This document shows, in pieces, positions 8,416 through 17,913 of a stretch of 64,000 bases of DNA. How positions within the stretch are numbered: the stretch's first letter is position 1; each line of letters opens with the position of its first letter. Under the pieces are notes generated by a model, which saw nothing but the letters and a program-made list of their open reading frames with translations, was not told the DNA's origin and did not search any database. Source of the DNA: an uncultured Flavobacteriaceae bacterium (lineage in GTDB: Bacteria; Bacteroidota; Bacteroidia; Flavobacteriales; Flavobacteriaceae); assembly GCA_947493175.1 (NCBI GenBank), contig CANLQD010000004.1, positions 1-64,000 of the forward strand. Direction: 5' to 3'. The position numbers and the translations under genes are program-made.

Positions 8416-8450
8416 TAGACCCCGATGGTTTTCAAAACCTTTGGGGTCTA
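8416..8450 (-). terminator. Intrinsic terminator of the sdhCAB operon
   Basis: TAGACCCC (8416-8423) pairs with GGGGTCTA (8443-8450), with an inner stem GGTTT/AAACC. On the minus strand a T-rich run follows (ACTTATTTTTGG). It lies about 50 bp after the sdhB stop and just before the vsr start codon. Confidence 0.75.
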
Positions 8451-8500
8451 ACTTATCACCACATATGTAGTGTCTTTAGCTCTTTTCGAGTTAGGTATTC

Positions 8501-9247
8501 TTATGCTTTTACCGAAGCAGCCAAATACTCACTGTTCATTAGTGCAATATTCTCTAAAGAAATTCCTTTAGGACATTCTACTTCGCAGGCACCTGTATTG
8601 GTACAGTTGCCAAAACCTTCCAAATCCATTTGTCGCACCATGTTTTGAACGCGTTGGGTCGCTTCTACCTGTCCTTGGGGCAGTAAGGCAAACTGCGATA
8701 CTTTGGCAGAAGTGAATAGCATGGCACTGGCATTTTTACAAGCGGCTACACAAGCACCGCAACCGATACAGGTAGCGGCGTTAAAAGCTTTGTCAGCTAT
8801 ATCCTTTTCAATCGGGATGGCGTTGGCATCCACGGGATTTCCTGAAGTGTTGACCGAGATATACCCTCCGGCTTGTTGTATTCTTTCGAAAGCACTTCTA
8901 TCAACAATTAAATCCTTGATAACTGGAAAGGCCTTGGCACGCCATGGCTCAATAACGATTTCATCACCATCTTTGAAGCTTCGCATGTGCAACTGACAAA
9001 CGGTGATTCTGGTATCGGGCCCATGTGCCCTGCCATTGATCATTAATGAACAAGTACCACAAATACCTTCTCTACAATCGTGATCGAATTCTACCGGTTC
9101 CTCGCCTTTGTTGATCAACTGTTCGTTGAGCACATCCAACATCTCTAAAAAAGACATATCCTCCTCGATCCCGTTTAAGGGATAATCGACCATTTGTCCT
9201 TTCGAATTGGCATCTTTCTGACGCCAGATTTTTAAATGTAATTTCAT
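8501..9247 (-). CDS. sdhB: Succinate dehydrogenase iron-sulfur subunit
   Basis: This 248-residue subunit carries electrons from the flavin to quinone in complex II. The N-terminal ferredoxin domain has the 2Fe-2S motif [18 protein letters not shown] plus a later Cys in ITVCQLHMR. The C-terminal domain has [15 protein letters not shown] (4Fe-4S) and [16 protein letters not shown] (3Fe-4S). It is the last gene of sdhC-A-B. It is separated from sdhA by about 450 bp that contain a dead four-helix-bundle gene, which is unusual for an operon that is normally tight. A strong terminator follows. Confidence 0.97.
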   Translation of the reverse strand: MKLHLKIWRQKDANSKGQMVDYPLNGIEEDMSFLEMLDVLNEQLINKGEEPVEFDHDCREGICGTCSLMINGRAHGPDTRITVCQLHMRSFKDGDEIVIEPWRAKAFPVIKDLIVDRSAFERIQQAGGYISVNTSGNPVDANAIPIEKDIADKAFNAATCIGCGACVAACKNASAMLFTSAKVSQFALLPQGQVEATQRVQNMVRQMDLEGFGNCTNTGACEVECPKGISLENIALMNSEYLAASVKA

Positions 9248-9287
9248 AGCAAATTTTGTAATTAAGTTACTACGTTAATAAGTTATT

Positions 9288-9671
9288 TCAGTCTTCTTTA
9301 AATTTTGAATCTTTTAGATACCTGATATAACCATTAAGTATTTTTAACGTTTTTTCGTGAATAACTCTATAATCATCTATATCAGTCTTTGATACATAAT
9401 GTTCATCAAACGCAACGATGACGTAATCGAGCGTCTCTGTTAACGAACCTCGCGCTACTCTGCAAAACTGGATGTTTTCTTGATAATGAAATCTTCCAAA
9501 CCCCTCGGCTATATTATTCCCAACGGACCTAGAAGGCCTTCTTATTTGACTTTCCAGTACATACATTTCTTTTGAGGGTAATTTAGTTATGATGTTGTTT
9601 TTAACAAAATTTCTTAGAATTCGCGCTTCCTTCTAACATGCTAATTCCTCAAAAGATTTAAAGCCTGCCAT
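9288..9671 (-). pseudogene. Four-helix-bundle (S23 / 23S rRNA intervening-sequence-type) protein gene with a nonsense codon
   Basis: From the ATG at 9671 the frame reads MAGFKSFEELAC, then TAG at 9633-9635, then KEARILRNFVKNNIITKLPS and on without further breaks to the stop at 9288. Family members normally have CWKEA at this place, so the TAG is best explained as a TGG (Trp13) to TAG change. The rest (SQIRRPSRSV, NNIAEGFGRFHYQENIQFCR, ARGSLTETLDYVIVA) is well conserved. An ATG at 9566 leaves a 92-residue fragment lacking the first helix. Proteins of this family occur inside rRNA intervening sequences and scattered in Bacteroidota genomes; function is unknown. The location between sdhA and sdhB points to insertion into the operon. 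Confidence 0.85.
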
Positions 9672-9703
9672 CAAATAACATAATAACCTAGTAACCCAAT
9701 AAT

Positions 9704-11707
9704 TTATTTATAAGACCGTGTCTTTAATTCAATATTCTCATAGACCAATTCTTCTTTATGAAGAACAGCGTCTTTGGGCTCTCCCTTGTATTCCCATGAA
9801 GAGACAAATTTAAAGTTTTCATCGTCCCGCAGGGCTTCTCCTTCAGGGGTTTGATATTCTTCACGAAAATGACCTCCACACGACTCGTTTCGAGTTAGAG
9901 CGTCTTTGGCAAACAGTTCCCCCAGTTCCAAGAAATCGGCCACACGGCCCGCTTTCTCCAGCTCTTGGTTCTTACTATCTATGGTACCTGGTACCTTTAC
10001 GTTCTCCCAGAAGTCTGCCCGTAATTCGGCAATCTCATCGATAGCCTCTTGTAATTCCTTGGCATTACGGCTCATACCACATTTATTCCACATGATTTTC
10101 CCCAATTTTTTATGGTAATAGTCAACGGAATGTTCTCCTTTGCCCGACATCAGCTTTTTCAATCGATCGGTAACGTTGGTTTCAGCCGCATCAAACTCAG
10201 GGGAATCGGTCGGGATTTTTCCGGTACGAATATCATTCGACAAATAGTCTCCGATGGTGTAAGGCAATACAAAATAGCCATCCGCCAGGCCTTGCATCAA
10301 AGCCGATGCTCCCAGGCGATTTGCTCCATGGTCGCTAAAATTCGCTTCCCCGGCAGCATAGCAGCCCGGAATGGTCGTTTGCAAGTTATAATCTACCCAA
10401 AGGCCACCCATTGTATAGTGTACCGCTGGATAAATCATCATTGGAGTTTTATAGGGATTCTGGTCTACGATTTTCTCATACATTTGGAAAAGGTTCCCGT
10501 ATTTGGCCTCGACTATTTCTTCACCCAATTTTCGAACGGTCTTATTATCAGGATTTTTCATTCCCGAGGTCAATGCCTTTTCTTTTCCATAACGCATAAT
10601 AGCCGCATCAAAATCGAGGTAGACCGCTTCTCCGGTTTTATTGACACCAAATCCGGCATCGCAACGCTCTTTGGCGGCCCGTGAGGCAACATCCCTTGGA
10701 ACCAAGTTTCCGAATGCGGGATATCTTCGTTCTAGATAATAGTCACGGTCTTCTTCTTTTAGCTGGGTCGGTTTTAACTTGCCCTCACGAATGGCCTGTG
10801 CGTCTTCCAATCTTTTAGGAACCCAGATACGACCATCGTTTCGGAGTGATTCCGACATCAAGGTCAGTTTTGATTGATGGTCCCCAGAAACCGGAATACA
10901 GGTCGGGTGAATTTGGGTAAAGCAAGGGTTGGCAAAAAAGGCACCTCTCTTATGTGCCTTCCAGGCGGCCATCACATTGGCCCCCATACAATAGGTGGAA
11001 AGGAAAAAGAGATTTCCATACCCCCCCGTCGCCAAGACGACCGCATGGGCCGAATGGCGTTCTATTTCGCCGGTCACCAAATTACGTGCGATGATACCAC
11101 GTGCCTTGCCATCGACCAAAACTATGTCTAGCATTTCATGCCGTGTATGGGACTGGATTTTACCACGCTGAATCTGCCGGTTCATAGCCGCATAGGCACC
11201 TAGGAGCAATTGCTGCCCGGTCTGACCTTTTGCATAAAACGTTCTTGACACCAAAACCCCACCGAATGAGCGGTTATCCAACAACCCTCCATATTCCCTG
11301 GCAAATGGCACTCCTTGTGCCACACATTGGTCTATGATATTGGTCGAGACTTCTGCCAATCGATATACGTTGGCCTCCCGGGAACGATAGTCACCACCTT
11401 TCACCGTATCATAAAAAAGACGGTATACACTGTCACCATCGCCCTGATAATTTTTAGCGGCGTTCACGCCTCCTTGTGCGGCGATAGAGTGTGCCCTTCT
11501 TGGGGAGTCTTGATAGCAAAAGGTCTTTACATTGTACCCAAGTTCTGCCAAGGTGGCTGCAGCGGAACCTCCAGCAAGTCCGGTGCCCACCACGATGATA
11601 TCGATGTTTCGTTTGTTGGCCGGGTTGACCAGTTCGATGTGGTTTTTATGATTGGTCCATTTATCGGCCAATGACCCTGATGGTACTTTAGAATCCAATA
11701 TGCCCAT
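9704..11707 (-). CDS. sdhA: Succinate dehydrogenase/fumarate reductase flavoprotein subunit
   Basis: This 667-residue subunit oxidises succinate to fumarate. The FAD-binding fold starts with [21 protein letters not shown] near residue 33. The covalent flavin histidine lies in [14 protein letters not shown]. Substrate-binding motifs include [13 protein letters not shown] and [11 protein letters not shown], and the active-site arginine region is [19 protein letters not shown] and [20 protein letters not shown] close the FAD site. Length and motifs fit the Bacteroidota/epsilon-type enzyme that works with a single cytochrome b subunit. It is 4 bp from sdhC, so the two are co-transcribed. Confidence 0.97.
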   Translation of the reverse strand: MGILDSKVPSGSLADKWTNHKNHIELVNPANKRNIDIIVVGTGLAGGSAAATLAELGYNVKTFCYQDSPRRAHSIAAQGGVNAAKNYQGDGDSVYRLFYDTVKGGDYRSREANVYRLAEVSTNIIDQCVAQGVPFAREYGGLLDNRSFGGVLVSRTFYAKGQTGQQLLLGAYAAMNRQIQRGKIQSHTRHEMLDIVLVDGKARGIIARNLVTGEIERHSAHAVVLATGGYGNLFFLSTYCMGANVMAAWKAHKRGAFFANPCFTQIHPTCIPVSGDHQSKLTLMSESLRNDGRIWVPKRLEDAQAIREGKLKPTQLKEEDRDYYLERRYPAFGNLVPRDVASRAAKERCDAGFGVNKTGEAVYLDFDAAIMRYGKEKALTSGMKNPDNKTVRKLGEEIVEAKYGNLFQMYEKIVDQNPYKTPMMIYPAVHYTMGGLWVDYNLQTTIPGCYAAGEANFSDHGANRLGASALMQGLADGYFVLPYTIGDYLSNDIRTGKIPTDSPEFDAAETNVTDRLKKLMSGKGEHSVDYYHKKLGKIMWNKCGMSRNAKELQEAIDEIAELRADFWENVKVPGTIDSKNQELEKAGRVADFLELGELFAKDALTRNESCGGHFREEYQTPEGEALRDDENFKFVSSWEYKGEPKDAVLHKEELVYENIELKTRSYK

Positions 11708-11711
11708 ATTT

Positions 11712-12380
11712 TTAATGTGTTATTGGGTTAAGGTGATGGTATATTGCGATAAACGCGAACAATAACGGAACCACTACCGAAAATATTTTTGTGAACGATT
11801 TGATGGCCGGTGTGTATTTATTGTTGACCCCCATGGTCTGAAAGGAAGATGCAAAACCATGCAATAGATGTAACGCCAACAGAACAAATGCGACGACGTA
11901 AATGACCGTTCTCCAAATCGGTTCAAATTTTTCAACGGTCTCTGCGTAATACCTAGTAGGATCCTCTGGGTTGGCCTCGATATATTTGTAAGCCATTTCA
12001 TGGATCCAGAAATCATAAAAATGGAGTCCTAAAAAAGCCAATACCACCAGTCCGGAATAAATCATGTTTCTAGATACCCAGGGAGCATTGGCGCTACCCT
12101 TATATTTTACGTAGCCTACCCCACGGGCGGCCCTGTTCTGGGCTTCAAGAATAAAACCCATAACAAAATGTACGACCACGCCAATAATCAAAATGGGCTG
12201 CATTACAAATTGTACCAAAGGGTTATATCCCATAAAATGGGAGGCTTCATTAAAAAAATCCGGCGAAATCACCGAAGCAAGGTTTAAGGATACATGCAAT
12301 ACGAGAAACAGCACAAGGAAAAGGCCTGAAAGTGCCATCACTACTTTTCGGGCCACCGAAGATTTTACCAATCCGCTCAT
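11712..12380 (-). CDS. sdhC: Succinate dehydrogenase cytochrome b subunit
   Basis: The ATG at 12380 ([20 protein letters not shown]) is chosen as start. The longer frame from 12431 lies upstream of a good promoter, and family members begin with MSGLxKSSV. The 222-residue protein has five hydrophobic helices and histidines suited to bind two b-type hemes ([49 protein letters not shown]). It anchors SdhAB to the inner membrane and passes electrons to menaquinone. It is the first gene of the sdhCAB operon. Confidence 0.95.
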   Translation of the reverse strand: MSGLVKSSVARKVVMALSGLFLVLFLVLHVSLNLASVISPDFFNEASHFMGYNPLVQFVMQPILIIGVVVHFVMGFILEAQNRAARGVGYVKYKGSANAPWVSRNMIYSGLVVLAFLGLHFYDFWIHEMAYKYIEANPEDPTRYYAETVEKFEPIWRTVIYVVAFVLLALHLLHGFASSFQTMGVNNKYTPAIKSFTKIFSVVVPLLFAFIAIYHHLNPITH

Positions 12381-12400
12381 TAGTTGTTTATTTAGCTTAA

Positions 12401-12431
12401 CAAATTTACGGTACCATCGAGTTATTAACAA
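12401..12431 (-). promoter_or_regulatory. Promoter of sdhCAB
   Basis: On the minus strand TAAATTTG (12408-12401) matches the -7 box exactly. A TTG at 12431-12429 lies 20 bases upstream, the ideal distance for the -33 element. The predicted transcript begins about 16 bases before the sdhC ATG at 12380, which rules out the longer annotated-style start. Confidence 0.8.
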
Positions 12432-12531
12432 GTTTAATAATGGTTTAGTATTTCATTTAGGGAGATTCTAAATTATTGTTCAAAACTTTGGTATGTTTTT
12501 ATAGAATTTAGGGGACTATATTTAAACAAAA

Positions 12532-12550
12532 AAGCTCCCGTTTGGAGCTT
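12532..12550 (-). terminator. Intrinsic terminator of the lipoprotein gene cluster
   Basis: AAGCTCC (12532-12538) pairs with GGAGCTT (12544-12550) around a five-base loop. On the minus strand a run of T residues follows directly (GGGAGCTTTTTTG). It ends the cluster running from 16542 to 12585. Confidence 0.85.
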
Positions 12551-12584
12551 GCATCAAATAAGTGAAAAGAATCTATGTTTGTTT

Positions 12585-13268
12585 TTAATCGTTTATCAAA
12601 TCCAATTCAAAGGTAGTACAGAAATCGCAGGGGTTATCAGGGTGATATCTTCCCGATAATACAGCTTTCTGCTCGTTTTGATTTATTTGTCCAGCAAATG
12701 GTATAGGGTCCGCCACTTCTTCATATTGGAATTCCCCCCTGACTTCCTTTCCGTTCAAAGACCAACTACCGAAAAAAGGGAAGGGGCCTATAATTTCGCC
12801 TTCCTCATTTTTATTTTGAGTGAACCCGTTAAGTGTTCCATTTTCCTTAAAATCAAATTCTATAACAAAATCTGTTGATCCTTGTAGTACCACATTATGT
12901 AAAAGTTCTCCAGAAAAAGTTCCGATCAAAGGATTTTCTAAGGTAACCGGTGTCATTGTCATGCCGGCGTTATTATAAGCAATTACATTAATCGTGTGAT
13001 TTCCGGGAGGCAACGATTTATTCCATGAAAGCACGCCGGTACTTTCATTTATTGACAATCCTTGAATGGTTTGTTGCATGCCAAACTTTCCCACATGGCC
13101 GTTCCAATTTGTTTCTGGGAGATTGCTTTTTCCGGTCGTGTAGAAGGTTGCCTTTAATTCTTTTCCATAGCTTATCTGTGGAATCGCGATTATGTCTTCA
13201 TCCGAGTTTGAGCATGCCCATAATAGGCACACTGCCAAGATTGCATAAATTTTGTTTCTATTTTTCAT
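12585..13268 (-). CDS. Surface/periplasmic lipoprotein with an Ig-like domain, unknown function
   Basis: The start at 13268 (MKNRNKIYAILAVCLLWACS) gives a clear lipoprotein signal with lipobox LLWAC. A longer frame to 13304 would overlap the upstream gene. After the lipid-attached Cys the region ISYGKELKATFYTTGKSN, then GLSINESTGVLSWNKSLPPG, looks like the cadherin/Ig-like 'putative binding' domain common in Bacteroidota exported proteins. The rest is not recognised; it ends with a CDFC pair. It is the last gene of a run of four secreted lipoproteins on the same strand, 20 bp after a kelch gene and before a terminator. Confidence 0.75.
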   Translation of the reverse strand: MKNRNKIYAILAVCLLWACSNSDEDIIAIPQISYGKELKATFYTTGKSNLPETNWNGHVGKFGMQQTIQGLSINESTGVLSWNKSLPPGNHTINVIAYNNAGMTMTPVTLENPLIGTFSGELLHNVVLQGSTDFVIEFDFKENGTLNGFTQNKNEEGEIIGPFPFFGSWSLNGKEVRGEFQYEEVADPIPFAGQINQNEQKAVLSGRYHPDNPCDFCTTFELDLIND

Positions 13269-13288
13269 AATCACTTTTTTCGTAGCTG

Positions 13289-14596
13289 CTATTCCAATAC
13301 CCAAACATCATTGGCATATTGGGGAATACCATTTTCAATCGCTGCCGGGACTATCCCACCGATAAGCCATAGTTGTTCATTATGAACAGTTGCGGTAAGA
13401 CCTGTTTTTTCTGGAAATGATTCAGAGGTAGCTACTTGCGACCATTTTATTCCGTCATCGCTATACCAGATTTCGTTCGAAAGTCCATTATCGGTAATAC
13501 CGCCTATGACCCACAATTTGTCATCGAATACAACGGTCGAATGGCCCCTTCTTGGAGAGAAGGATGCATTGGTTGTAGCAGGTGACCAATTAGAGCCATT
13601 TTCACTATACCAAACATCGTTTTTGGCCCCGGTGTTCGAGTACCCTCCTATGACCCATATTTTATTGTCGTGTACTACTGAACCATGAAAGCTTCTACCG
13701 TTAAAAGAAGGCCCATAGAGCGCCACCTCGGTCCAATTGTTATCATATTGCCATACATCATATAAGTGGCTATCACCGTCGTAACCACCGATGACGTAAA
13801 TTTTATTGTCCTTTACCACTGTACTGTGCCCTAAGCGTGCAGGGAAGAAATCGGTATAGGAGGTAAGGTTGTTCCAAGTAAGGCCATCGGTACTTGACCA
13901 AAAATCATGTGTGACGTCTAGGTCAATTTCATCATTTCTTGCCGAACCTCCCAAAATCCACATTTTGCCATCATATGTAATCGAGGTATGCCCATATTTC
14001 TCCCTTTTCAAAATACCATCTCCCAATTCCGTCCAGCTAATGCCATCAGAGCTTTTCCACACATCATCATGTCCGCCTCCTTCGTATGAAGCACCTCCTA
14101 AAACCCATAATTTCCCATCAAAGGATAAGCTAGTATGATAGGCCCTCCCCCAGAATTTGGCATTCATAACGATTGGTTCTTCGGGAATACTAAGACTTCT
14201 TGTCGTAAACTTATTTGTCGGACTTTGAGAGGTACGTCCATCCGCATCCTTGGCGACCACTTTCCAATAATAATCGCTGAGGACGTTCAATCTTTCTTCA
14301 ACTTGGAACAACGTCTCGGAAATATCACTTTTGTATAGCGTTGTGGGATTTGTTTCCTTGTCTAGATATAGGTTATAGGTAACATTGCCGCCCTTGGGGT
14401 TCTTTGCGGACTCCCAGTTGAAGGTGGGCAATACATCAACATCGGTGGCCTCATTGACCACATCGATCAATTTGAAATTTAGGGGCGGTTCGTTTTGTAG
14501 TTCGGGCAATTCGATTACCGTACTGTCATCATTTTTGCCGCAACTAATTAAGGCCACTGTAAGAAACATGATTTGAAATATGCATTTTGTTTTCAT
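13289..14596 (-). CDS. Kelch-repeat lipoprotein (paralogue of the next gene upstream)
   Basis: The start at 14596 (MKTKCIFQIMFLTVALISCG) gives a lipoprotein signal peptide with lipobox LISC. A fibronectin-III-like domain (about residues 35-130, FKLIDVVNEATDVDVLPTFN) is followed by six kelch blades, each with a core like GHSTVVFDDKLWVIGG and a tail like DVWYSENGSNWSPAT. The six motifs suit a closed six-bladed beta-propeller, probably for binding sugars or proteins at the cell surface. It lies 8 bp downstream of its paralogue at 14605-15867, with the same domain order, so the pair arose by tandem duplication. Function is not known. Confidence 0.88.
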   Translation of the reverse strand: MKTKCIFQIMFLTVALISCGKNDDSTVIELPELQNEPPLNFKLIDVVNEATDVDVLPTFNWESAKNPKGGNVTYNLYLDKETNPTTLYKSDISETLFQVEERLNVLSDYYWKVVAKDADGRTSQSPTNKFTTRSLSIPEEPIVMNAKFWGRAYHTSLSFDGKLWVLGGASYEGGGHDDVWKSSDGISWTELGDGILKREKYGHTSITYDGKMWILGGSARNDEIDLDVTHDFWSSTDGLTWNNLTSYTDFFPARLGHSTVVKDNKIYVIGGYDGDSHLYDVWQYDNNWTEVALYGPSFNGRSFHGSVVHDNKIWVIGGYSNTGAKNDVWYSENGSNWSPATTNASFSPRRGHSTVVFDDKLWVIGGITDNGLSNEIWYSDDGIKWSQVATSESFPEKTGLTATVHNEQLWLIGGIVPAAIENGIPQYANDVWVLE

Positions 14597-14604
14597 AGCT
14601 TTTT

Positions 14605-15867
14605 TTAATCCATTGCCCAAACATCTTGTTCAAATCCGTTTGTTGATGAGCCCGCAATGACCCATAATCTGTCATCAAAAGACAAAGAGGTATGGTTGTA
14701 ACGAACCGAAAAAGGACCTGTTTCAGTATCTTTCATCCAATCGATCCCATTATTGCTGTACCATAGATCGCTTTTTCTCCCATCGTCAGTTCTCCCGCCA
14801 ATTACCCATAAATTGTTTGCAAAGACCGTGGCAGTATGGCCCGATCGACCGGAGAAGACTTCATCTGGTGTTGCCTGATTCCATATAATTCCATCTTCAC
14901 TATACCAGATGTCATTGAATCTGTCGGTAAAGGGGGCGGCCCCGCCGATAACCCATATTTTGTTGTCAAAGACAGTGGATGTATGTCCAATTCTAGGTGG
15001 GAACCCTGCATCTTCTGTAGCTTCCGTCCAATTAATACCATCACTGCTGTACCAAATGTCCTTATTCTGCTGAAATTCGCTTTCCGCCCCACCAATGATC
15101 CACATCTTTCCATCGAAAACTACACTGGTGTGGCCAGCTCTTGGGGGAAAGTCTGCTTCAGAAGTGGCCATGGTCCAATCTTTACCGTTGTTTGTATGCC
15201 AGACATCGTTTTTGTATGCACCATCAAATCCGCCAATGATCCAGATTTTGTTATCGAAGACCACTATGCTGTTGGAGATTCTTTTCGAAAACTGGCCGTT
15301 GGCCGTGGCCATGGCCCATATTTCCCCATTGCTACTGTGCCAAACATCATTCTTGCTTTCCCCGTTAAAAAAACCTCCTATGACCCACATCTTGTCATCA
15401 AAAACTACAGCGGAATGTCGATCCCTTTGCGGAAATTCAGCGGAAGCGGTCAGTGGGCTATCCGGAAGATTCAGGTCTCGGGTCGTAAATGAACTGATAT
15501 TGCTTTGTGAGGTCTGCTGGCCGGCATCTTTAGCGACTACTTTCCAAAAGTACGTCGTAGTTAGGTTTAGCCTATCTTTTATTTCCAATGAAGTTTCCCC
15601 AATATCACTCGCATAGATCGTATTGGGGTTTGTTTCCTGCCCCAAGTAAACATCATACATGACCTCACCCCCCTCAGGGTTTTTGGCAGACTCCCAGCTT
15701 AAAATCGGATTGACATCGACCTCCGTTGCACCATTTGGCACATCGATTAAATCAAAGCCCAAAGGCGGTGCGCCCAACGAGGCGGTTTCTGGCATTGCTG
15801 AATCGTCATTTTTATTGCAGCCCAATAGTACAATAGTACATACCGCCAAAAGAATAACTCTTTTCAT
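14605..15867 (-). CDS. Kelch-repeat lipoprotein
   Basis: This 420-residue lipoprotein begins MKRVILLAVCTIVLLGCNKN (lipobox LLGC). An FN3-like domain (FDLIDVPNGATEVDVNPILS) precedes six kelch motifs such as RHSAVVFDDKMWVIGG and GHTSVVFDGKMWIIGG, each followed by a KNDVWHSSNGEIW-type strand. It is paralogous to the next gene along nearly its full length. Gaps of 8 and 48 bp to its neighbours suggest one transcript starting upstream of 16542. The repeats are similar enough to one another that intragenic recombination could change blade number. Confidence 0.88.
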   Translation of the reverse strand: MKRVILLAVCTIVLLGCNKNDDSAMPETASLGAPPLGFDLIDVPNGATEVDVNPILSWESAKNPEGGEVMYDVYLGQETNPNTIYASDIGETSLEIKDRLNLTTTYFWKVVAKDAGQQTSQSNISSFTTRDLNLPDSPLTASAEFPQRDRHSAVVFDDKMWVIGGFFNGESKNDVWHSSNGEIWAMATANGQFSKRISNSIVVFDNKIWIIGGFDGAYKNDVWHTNNGKDWTMATSEADFPPRAGHTSVVFDGKMWIIGGAESEFQQNKDIWYSSDGINWTEATEDAGFPPRIGHTSTVFDNKIWVIGGAAPFTDRFNDIWYSEDGIIWNQATPDEVFSGRSGHTATVFANNLWVIGGRTDDGRKSDLWYSNNGIDWMKDTETGPFSVRYNHTSLSFDDRLWVIAGSSTNGFEQDVWAMD

Positions 15868-15915
15868 TTTCTAAGTCTAAATACTTATTCGATGGAACCT
15901 TTTTCTCGTAAATGC

Positions 15916-16542
15916 CTATTCGGGAATATTAAAATGGTCCAAAATTTCTTCGTAAGTCATTTTGGAATAATCCAAGGAAGATGACTTTCCACTTACCGGA
16001 ACCCCTCCTGGAATGATAATGTATCGGTAATAATCTATAAAGGTGAAGTTGCTATTGGAACCGTCTATAGTGCGAACACGTACCTGTAAAGAGCTGTTTC
16101 CGTCACCATCCCCGAAAATGCCAAATCCGAATACCAAGTTTCCGTTATGGGTGTAGGGCAATTGAAATATCTCATAACTAGCACTAAATATGTTGTTGCC
16201 AGCGTATACGAGAACTAAATCGTTGACGATGTCGAATTCGCTTTCCGATAATGTTGCCAGACCCATTACATTGGTTGATACCGCATTCGGGTTCAAGTAA
16301 TCCGCTAATATCCAATCCGAGTAAATAACATTGGCACTACCGGTCTCGCCCTGTTCCCCTTGTTCCCCATCTTGGCCATCTTCACCTGGTTCGCCCTGTG
16401 CGCCTGGAGGGCCTTGTTCCCCTTGAGGCCCTTGTGGTCCGATGGCGCCATCATCCCCGTCGTCGGCGGAGCAGGCGATTAGTAAGCTTGTTATAAAAAG
16501 CATACTGAAAAATCTTCTGGTAATCATCATCATTGTTTTCAT
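15916..16542 (-). CDS. Lipoprotein with a collagen-like Gly-X-Y tract
   Basis: This 208-residue protein has a lipoprotein signal (RRFFSMLFITSLLIACSADD). Directly after the lipidated Cys comes a collagen-like run of about twelve Gly-X-Y triplets (GPQGPQGEQGPPG, then acidic EDG/QDG/EQG/ETG triplets) at about residues 33-70. The C-terminal part (about 75-208) is a compact globular domain that I do not recognise. Short collagen tracts after a lipid anchor are known in Bacteroidota and may form trimeric stalks that present the C-terminal domain away from the membrane. It is the first gene of the lipoprotein cluster. Confidence 0.8.
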   Translation of the reverse strand: MKTMMMITRRFFSMLFITSLLIACSADDGDDGAIGPQGPQGEQGPPGAQGEPGEDGQDGEQGEQGETGSANVIYSDWILADYLNPNAVSTNVMGLATLSESEFDIVNDLVLVYAGNNIFSASYEIFQLPYTHNGNLVFGFGIFGDGDGNSSLQVRVRTIDGSNSNFTFIDYYRYIIIPGGVPVSGKSSSLDYSKMTYEEILDHFNIPE

Positions 16543-16909
16543 GACTATTTTTTATGGATTAATACTGGTACAAACCTATGGGCGATAGGTGCTTGTCATG
16601 TCCCAAATATTTAAGATCGAAAGAATCAGGACATATTGAAGTGTTTATTTAACCTATTGAAATACAGGTATATAGGTTCTTTTTTACAGATTATAATCAA
16701 ATGTGTGCAACCCATCATCCATTTTCTACTATTCATACAAAAATGTGGAGGAGGGCAGGGTAACCTGAAATATTTTGAAGCGTTGGAGAGTTTCTTGCAG
16801 GAAGAACGGCGTACTCGATAACAAGTGTAAGTGCACTACACGTTCTGGTTTCTTGTACCTTGTTCAAAAGGATATTAATATTGGGTACGACCTTTGCAAG
16901 GGAATTGTC
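16543..16909. other. Intergenic region, 367 bp, with the promoter of the lipoprotein cluster
   Basis: I see no gene; a 61-codon frame here lacks any recognisable features. The useful part is near 16571-16590, described separately. I find no clear terminator for the hybrid sensor or GAF-AraC genes, which are transcribed toward this region. Confidence 0.4.
16571..16590 (-). promoter_or_regulatory. Probable promoter with an overlapping inverted repeat, lipoprotein cluster
   Basis: TAGGTTTG on the minus strand (16578-16571) matches TAnnTTTG. It overlaps a perfect inverted repeat ACCTAT (16574-16579) / ATAGGT (16585-16590) with five bases between, a possible operator. The nearest -33 TTG is 25 bases away, longer than ideal. 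Confidence 0.45.
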
Positions 16910-17830
16910 TTACAAGCGTACCAATTCTTCGAATTTTTGAACCGATAGCTTTGATGATGGGGCAGTATGTTGCTTATAAAAGGAAGGTGTTATTCCAGTA
17001 TGTTTTTTAAAAGCTGTATAAAACGCAGATTTGGAGTTAAACCCAGCTTCCAAGCCTACCGAGACAATGGTATAATGTGAATACTGACTGGAAAGCAGGT
17101 TTCTTTTGACTTCCGATATGCGGTATTGATTGATATAATCGATGAAACTCACTTTAATGGTGGTATTGATCATACTCGATAGATAACAGGCCGATATTCC
17201 TAAAAGATTGGCGGTTGCCAATAGGCTGAGGTTAGGATTGCGATAAATTTTATTAGTTCGCATCAACGTCTCTAGTTTTTTGAAATATTTGCTCGCGGTC
17301 GTCAGGATTTTTCTGTTTTTGGCCCGTAGTTCTTTGATTTTTTGGGAACAGAGTGCAGCAACGATTGTAAGTAGATGTAAGTGCTTTTCAGTAAAGAAAC
17401 TCTTTTCGGGATGTTCTGAATCGATAATTCCGAAAAGTTGGTCGTTTATAAAGATAGGCACGCATAGTTCAGAGTACCGTGCTTCGTCATCGACGATGTA
17501 ACGAGGGTCCTCGAGAGTGTTTGGTATTATTTCGGCTTTTTTATTCAAGGCAACATGGCCGACAATACCTTTCCCCAAGGGAATCTCAATTTGATTATAG
17601 ATAACGGCCCCAGACGGATTTTTTTGCCCATAGGCGGCTTTTTGAACAAGTACGTTTCTTTTTTTATCAAAGGCATATACCACGCAATCGACAAAGCCCA
17701 ACCTATGGATGACGCTATTGGTAACGTCCCAGAGGACCTCCTCTATCGACTCTTTTTCATTGAGGGAGGTCGAAAAATAACTTATGGCCCGAATTTCGTC
17801 AAGAACACCCCCTATACCATTGATTTTCAT
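16910..17830 (-). CDS. GAF-domain AraC-type transcription regulator
   Basis: This 306-residue protein has an N-terminal GAF sensor domain (about 15-165; GLGxxVxGHVA-type core IPLGKGIVGHVALNKKAEII and VPIFINDQLFGIIDSEH) and a C-terminal AraC helix-turn-helix domain (about 200-295; LLATANLLGISACYLSSMIN and GFNSKSAFYTAFKKHTGITPS). It probably binds a small molecule or redox signal in the cytoplasm and regulates nearby genes. It is 66 bp downstream of the hybrid two-component gene on the same strand and upstream of the secreted lipoprotein cluster. A pair of TGTAACAT repeats 21 bp apart lies 55-83 bp ahead of its start, consistent with an AraC-type dimer site. Confidence 0.88.
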   Translation of the reverse strand: MKINGIGGVLDEIRAISYFSTSLNEKESIEEVLWDVTNSVIHRLGFVDCVVYAFDKKRNVLVQKAAYGQKNPSGAVIYNQIEIPLGKGIVGHVALNKKAEIIPNTLEDPRYIVDDEARYSELCVPIFINDQLFGIIDSEHPEKSFFTEKHLHLLTIVAALCSQKIKELRAKNRKILTTASKYFKKLETLMRTNKIYRNPNLSLLATANLLGISACYLSSMINTTIKVSFIDYINQYRISEVKRNLLSSQYSHYTIVSVGLEAGFNSKSAFYTAFKKHTGITPSFYKQHTAPSSKLSVQKFEELVRL

Positions 17831-17884
17831 GCGCTTTGTTTTAACTCAAAGCTATGATATACGCCCTTGTGAGTACTGCACTAA

Positions 17885-17913
17885 TGTAACATACTTCTAA
17901 GATCTTGTAACAT
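17885..17913. promoter_or_regulatory. Two TGTAACAT direct repeats with 21-bp period
   Basis: TGTAACAT occurs at 17885-17892 and again at 17906-17913, a period of exactly 21 bp. The pair is just upstream of the GAF-AraC gene. AraC-type dimers often use direct half-sites about 21 bp apart. One copy lies within the last codons of the hybrid sensor gene, so the match may be partly accidental. Confidence 0.35.

Noticed and set aside
10112..10684. Long plus-strand open frame opposite sdhA
   Set aside because: It is antisense to strongly conserved sdhA codons, with no start context or family features.
14836..15492. Plus-strand open frame of 218 codons
   Set aside because: Antisense of the repetitive kelch gene; the repeats keep the other frame open.
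16636..16821. 61-codon plus-strand frame
   Set aside because: No promoter, family match or conserved pattern; lies in an intergenic region.
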